Assembly (NCBI GenBank): GCA_039725955.1
Contig: CP091034.1
Location: 1,550,001-1,614,000 of the forward strand
Direction: 5' to 3'
DNA from: Sinorhizobium sp. B11
GTDB taxonomy: Bacteria; Pseudomonadota; Alphaproteobacteria; Rhizobiales; Rhizobiaceae
Length of the DNA stretch: 64,000 bases
The translations under genes and the position numbers were made by a program. Position 1 is the stretch's first letter; each line of letters opens with the position of its first letter. The notes beneath the pieces are model-generated. The model had not been told where the DNA came from. It ran no database searches and was given only the letters and a program-made list of their open reading frames with translations. Of this stretch, positions 61,183 to 64,000 are shown piece by piece.

Positions 61183-62790
61183 ATGCGTTTCAGTCTTTCG
61201 CCGAAGTTCGGGAAATCGGCCGGCAATCTTCTGGTCGTCACCTTGCTGGCGAGTGCAGCAACAGGCTGCAGCTCCGATGTAACACGTTTCGGCAGTCTGT
61301 TTTCCTCCTCGGGGCAGGATCAGATGACGACGAATTCGATCCCGCGCAGGGGTTTCAACGGGCCGCAGGGCGACCCGGTGCCGCGCGCCGATCTCGGTGG
61401 TTCGGCCATGCAGCCGGCCTACGCTCAGAATGGTGCGATGAACCAGCCCTATCCGGGCCGACCGAACTATGATCCGGTTGCCACTTCCCCGGCACGAATG
61501 GCATCCGCACCGGTTTCCGTTCAGCGCACCGAACTCGCGCCGCCGAGCGCAGGGTCTGTTTCTCCCCGGCAGCAGGAAAGGAATGTCGCTCTCGCTCAGC
61601 CGTTCCCGTCGGCTCCGAAGCCTGATCGCATCGCCCCGGCAGGCGTGAATGCTCCGAGGGATGCTGCCGATACACTGACGACGGGCACGACGCCGAAAGT
61701 CTCGGGCTGGTCGGCGGCCAATGCGCCTTCCGTCACGCTGCGTCCCGGTGAAAACATCGCGGTGCTTTCACGCCGGTTTGGCGTTCCGGAAAAGGAAATT
61801 CTCCGCGTCAACAATCTGAAGACGGCTTCCGCAGCGCAGCCCGGCCAGGCGATCCTCATCCCGACCTTCAATGGCGGCAACAATCCCGCCAAGGCCGCGG
61901 CCCAATCCGCCGATCTTTCAAAGCCCGGCAACCTGCCGCAGCCGACGAAGGGCCAGGAGCAGAAGGTCGCTGTCGTTCCCGGTGCCAACTCGGCTCGTGA
62001 CAAGGCCGTCGCAAGCGCCGATCCGACAAGCAAGGCTCCTGCAGGCGGCGGCAAGAACCCGAACGGTGGCGCCGGTACCTACACGGTCAAGCAGGGCGAC
62101 TCGCTTGCCAAGATCGCCAAGGCGACGGGCGCCAACATCGACGATATCAAGGCGGCCAACAATCTGTCGGCAAGCTCGATCCGCATCGGGCAGGAGCTGA
62201 AGATCCCGAATGGCACAGCCTCGGCCGACACGATCAAGACGGCCTCCATCCCGGCCCAGAAAGTCGAGCAGGTGAAGCCCGCCCAGCCGGCTGCAGCCCC
62301 GGTCCAGACGGCCTCCGCACAGCCGGCGCCTTACAAGGCTCCTGCCGCGACGCAGACGGTGGATGATGTCGAGAAGAAGTCCGATGTCAGCGCTGCCGCT
62401 CCCGAAGCAACCGGCATCGGCAAGTATCGCTGGCCGGTTCGCGGACAGGTGATCGCGGCCTACGGTGCAAACGTCAACGGCAGCCGCAACGACGGTATCG
62501 ATATCTCGGTTCCGCAGGGTACGGCGATCAAGGCTGCTGAAAACGGCGTGGTCATTTATGCCGGCAACGGTCTGAAGGAGCTCGGCAACACGGTTCTCGT
62601 CCGTCACGACGACGGCACCGTCACGGTTTACGGCAATGCCGATACGCTGAGCGTCACGCGCGGCCAGAAGATCCAGCGCGGCCAGACGGTTGCCGTGTCG
62701 GGCATGAGCGGCAACGTCAAGCAGCCGCAGGTGCACTTCGAAGTTCGCAAGGATGCGTCCCCGGTAAACCCGATGACATTCCTTGAGTAG
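61183..62790 (+). CDS. NlpD/DipM-like lipoprotein with LysM repeats and a degenerate LytM (M23) domain
   Basis: 535 aa. Signal ends LLASAATGCSS, a lipobox (ATGC), so the mature protein is likely lipid-anchored. Two LysM peptidoglycan-binding modules (about residues 185-230 and 300-345, the latter YTVKQGDSLAKIAKATGANID) follow. The C-terminal LytM domain (about 430-535) lacks the peptidase residues: first His is Asp (NDGIDIS), the HxH is YGNAD, and the last is QVHFE. Such domains activate amidases in NlpD/EnvC. Order surE-pcm-nlpD matches E. coli. The start at 61183 is chosen for the signal peptide. Confidence 0.88.
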   Translation: MRFSLSPKFGKSAGNLLVVTLLASAATGCSSDVTRFGSLFSSSGQDQMTTNSIPRRGFNGPQGDPVPRADLGGSAMQPAYAQNGAMNQPYPGRPNYDPVATSPARMASAPVSVQRTELAPPSAGSVSPRQQERNVALAQPFPSAPKPDRIAPAGVNAPRDAADTLTTGTTPKVSGWSAANAPSVTLRPGENIAVLSRRFGVPEKEILRVNNLKTASAAQPGQAILIPTFNGGNNPAKAAAQSADLSKPGNLPQPTKGQEQKVAVVPGANSARDKAVASADPTSKAPAGGGKNPNGGAGTYTVKQGDSLAKIAKATGANIDDIKAANNLSASSIRIGQELKIPNGTASADTIKTASIPAQKVEQVKPAQPAAAPVQTASAQPAPYKAPAATQTVDDVEKKSDVSAAAPEATGIGKYRWPVRGQVIAAYGANVNGSRNDGIDISVPQGTAIKAAENGVVIYAGNGLKELGNTVLVRHDDGTVTVYGNADTLSVTRGQKIQRGQTVAVSGMSGNVKQPQVHFEVRKDASPVNPMTFLE

Positions 62791-62830
62791 AGGATACTTC
62801 CTGAGCAGGTAGAGCGTTTCAGGAATGTGC

Positions 62831-62857
62831 AAAAGCCCGGCCAGAGGCCGGGCTTTT
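62831..62857 (+). terminator. Terminator after the NlpD-like gene
   Basis: Perfect 12-bp stem AAAAGCCCGGCC / GGCCGGGCTTTT with a 3-nt loop, between convergent genes; both strands carry T runs, so it may serve both. Confidence 0.88.
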
Positions 62858-62888
62858 GTCGTCTTTCAGCTGTGTCGCCAGGTCGTGC

Positions 62889-63761
62889 TCAAGCGCGGTC
62901 GAGATGGATGCGCATGCGGCCGGCCAGATCCTGGATATACTGCCATGCGACACGGCCGGAGCGGGCGCCGCGGGTGGTCGCCCATTCCAGCGCCTCGGCA
63001 TGCATCTTCTCGCGCTCGAGGCCAAGCTTGAAGTATTCGGCATAGCCATCGATCATCGTCAGATAGTCTTCCTGGCTGCATTTGTGGAAGCCGAGCCACA
63101 GGCCGAAGCGATCGGAGAGTGAAACTTTCTCCTCCACGGCTTCGGATGGGTTGATGGCTGTCGACTGCTCGTTCTCCATCATGTGGCGCGGCAAGAGATG
63201 GCGGCGGTTGGAGGTCGCATAGAAGAGCACATTGTCCGGACGCCCTTCCACGCCGCCGTCAAGCGCCGCCTTGAGCGACTTATAGGCGGTATCGTCGTGA
63301 TCGAAGGAAAGATCGTCACAGAATACGATGACACGGTGCGGCGTATCCTTAAGGAGGTCAAGAAGCGTTGGCAGGCTGGCAATATCTTCGCGATGCACCT
63401 CGACGAGCTTCAGCGATACGCCGCTTTCGAGCCGCACATCTTCGTGCACGGCCTTGACGAGCGAGGACTTGCCCATGCCGCGGGCGCCCCAGAGCAGCAC
63501 GTTGTTGGCTGCGTAGCCCTCGGCAAAGCGCACCGTGTTTTCGTGCAGGATATCGCGCACGTGATCGACGCCGCGGATGAGCTTCAACGCCACGCGATTG
63601 GGACGCTTGACAGGCTGCAGATACTGGCGGGCAGGAGACCAGACGAAACAGTCGGCGGCGGTCCAATCATTGGCGGCAGGTGGGGCGCCGGCAAGCCGTT
63701 CGACTGCATCTGCAAGCCTCTTCAGCTCCTGAAGCAGAACGCTATTGATTTCCTCGGCCAT
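62889..63761 (-). CDS. DUF815 AAA-type ATPase
   Basis: 290-aa protein of the DUF815 P-loop family. Walker A is WGARGMGKSSLVKAV near residue 90, Walker B is VIVFCDDLSFD near 140, and SLSDRFGLWLGFHKCSQEDYLTMIDGY is the C-terminal family block. N-terminal GVDHVRDILHENTVRFAEG precedes. Role unknown, but it is widespread and usually lies beside yajC/secDF in rhizobia. Divergent from yajC. Confidence 0.88.
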   Translation of the reverse strand: MAEEINSVLLQELKRLADAVERLAGAPPAANDWTAADCFVWSPARQYLQPVKRPNRVALKLIRGVDHVRDILHENTVRFAEGYAANNVLLWGARGMGKSSLVKAVHEDVRLESGVSLKLVEVHREDIASLPTLLDLLKDTPHRVIVFCDDLSFDHDDTAYKSLKAALDGGVEGRPDNVLFYATSNRRHLLPRHMMENEQSTAINPSEAVEEKVSLSDRFGLWLGFHKCSQEDYLTMIDGYAEYFKLGLEREKMHAEALEWATTRGARSGRVAWQYIQDLAGRMRIHLDRA

Positions 63762-63970
63762 CGGGTGCCTCCTTCATAGATTGCAGCGATCATCCGCTTT
63801 CGTTTTTTTGATGCCGGGTAGCATGGCCTTTCCACAGCGGAAAGGTTATGAGGCAGCGGAATCGGTACGCTTTCCGGCTGTTTTTGTTGCATTCATCAAG
63901 GCTGCAACTATAGTCCGGCGACCTGAAAAGAGAGGCGGGGTTCCGCCGCCCACAGCCTGAGGAGCTTAGC

Positions 63971-64000
63971 ATGTTTATCACCCCGGCATTTGCCCAGAGC
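63971..64000 (+). CDS. yajC: Preprotein translocase subunit YajC (5' end only)
   Basis: First ten codons, MFITPAFAQS, the characteristic opening of alphaproteobacterial YajC, preceded by GAGGAG. The window ends inside the gene. The location after the DUF815 gene matches rhizobial order, where secDF follows. Confidence 0.8.
   Translation, partial: MFITPAFAQS

Noticed and set aside
1..64000. Mobile elements, prophage or CRISPR
   Set aside because: No transposase, integrase or regularly spaced repeat was seen on either strand.

Overview
This 64 kb window is a chromosomal segment of an alphaproteobacterium, almost certainly Rhizobiaceae (Rhizobium/Agrobacterium/Sinorhizobium relatives). The reasons are high GC content, an exoR gene, a PopZ-family gene next to valS, the block dgt-argS-SPOR-nagZ-scpAB-tatABC-serS-surE-pcm-nlpD-like-yajC, and intergenic repeats of the type scattered through rhizobial genomes. 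I see no insertion sequence, prophage, CRISPR array or origin. All assignments were made by reading the sequence, without database searches.

Layout. 1-9.2 kb holds small regulator/enzyme pairs: SDR/TetR, azoR/LysR, a DUF2087 protein, Tat-exported cpdB, a PilZ protein, a DMT exporter, and an Lrp-type regulator divergent from alanine dehydrogenase. 9.2-13.1 kb is a minus-strand sulfur-amino-acid operon (cysK-like, AlaX-like, sseA, GNAT, DUF1203). 13.2-19.9 kb is a set of genes resembling the singlet-oxygen (RpoE-ChrR) regulon of other alphaproteobacteria: a ChrR-like anti-sigma protein and an SDR on the plus strand, and photolyase, FAD oxidoreductase, DUF1365 and CFA-synthase-like methyltransferase in a tightly coupled minus-strand operon. 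Both units carry an upstream TGATCC-N18-TA signal. The photolyase reading frame is broken by one base.

20-22.8 kb contains a small secreted protein with a general-stress-type promoter, a serine hydrolase, an alkyltransferase and RidA. 22.8-30.8 kb is a metabolic island: an NMT1/THI5-type ABC importer, an amidohydrolase, a flavin oxidase (frameshifted) and an NAD(P)H oxidoreductase in one operon, plus a LysR regulator and a creatininase-family hydrolase. The operon and the creatininase gene share the same two-part upstream element with identical spacing, so they probably form one regulon for an unidentified nitrogen heterocycle. 31-37.4 kb is accessory: peroxiredoxin, a GlcG/SDR/NTF2-like set, an AraC regulator, tRNA-Asn, tRNA-Cys, two KTSC-type proteins and two very short membrane proteins.

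37.5-64 kb is mostly conserved housekeeping: pcm-like, popZ, valS, a FadL-like porin, exoR (EPS control through ExoS/ChvI), xth, erpA, dgt, argS, a long SPOR protein, nagZ, scpA/scpB, tatA/B/C, serS, surE, a second pcm, an NlpD-like protein whose LytM domain has lost its catalytic histidines, a DUF815 ATPase and the first codons of yajC. Several junctions here and in the operons above use ATGA or TTGA stop/start overlaps, implying translational coupling.
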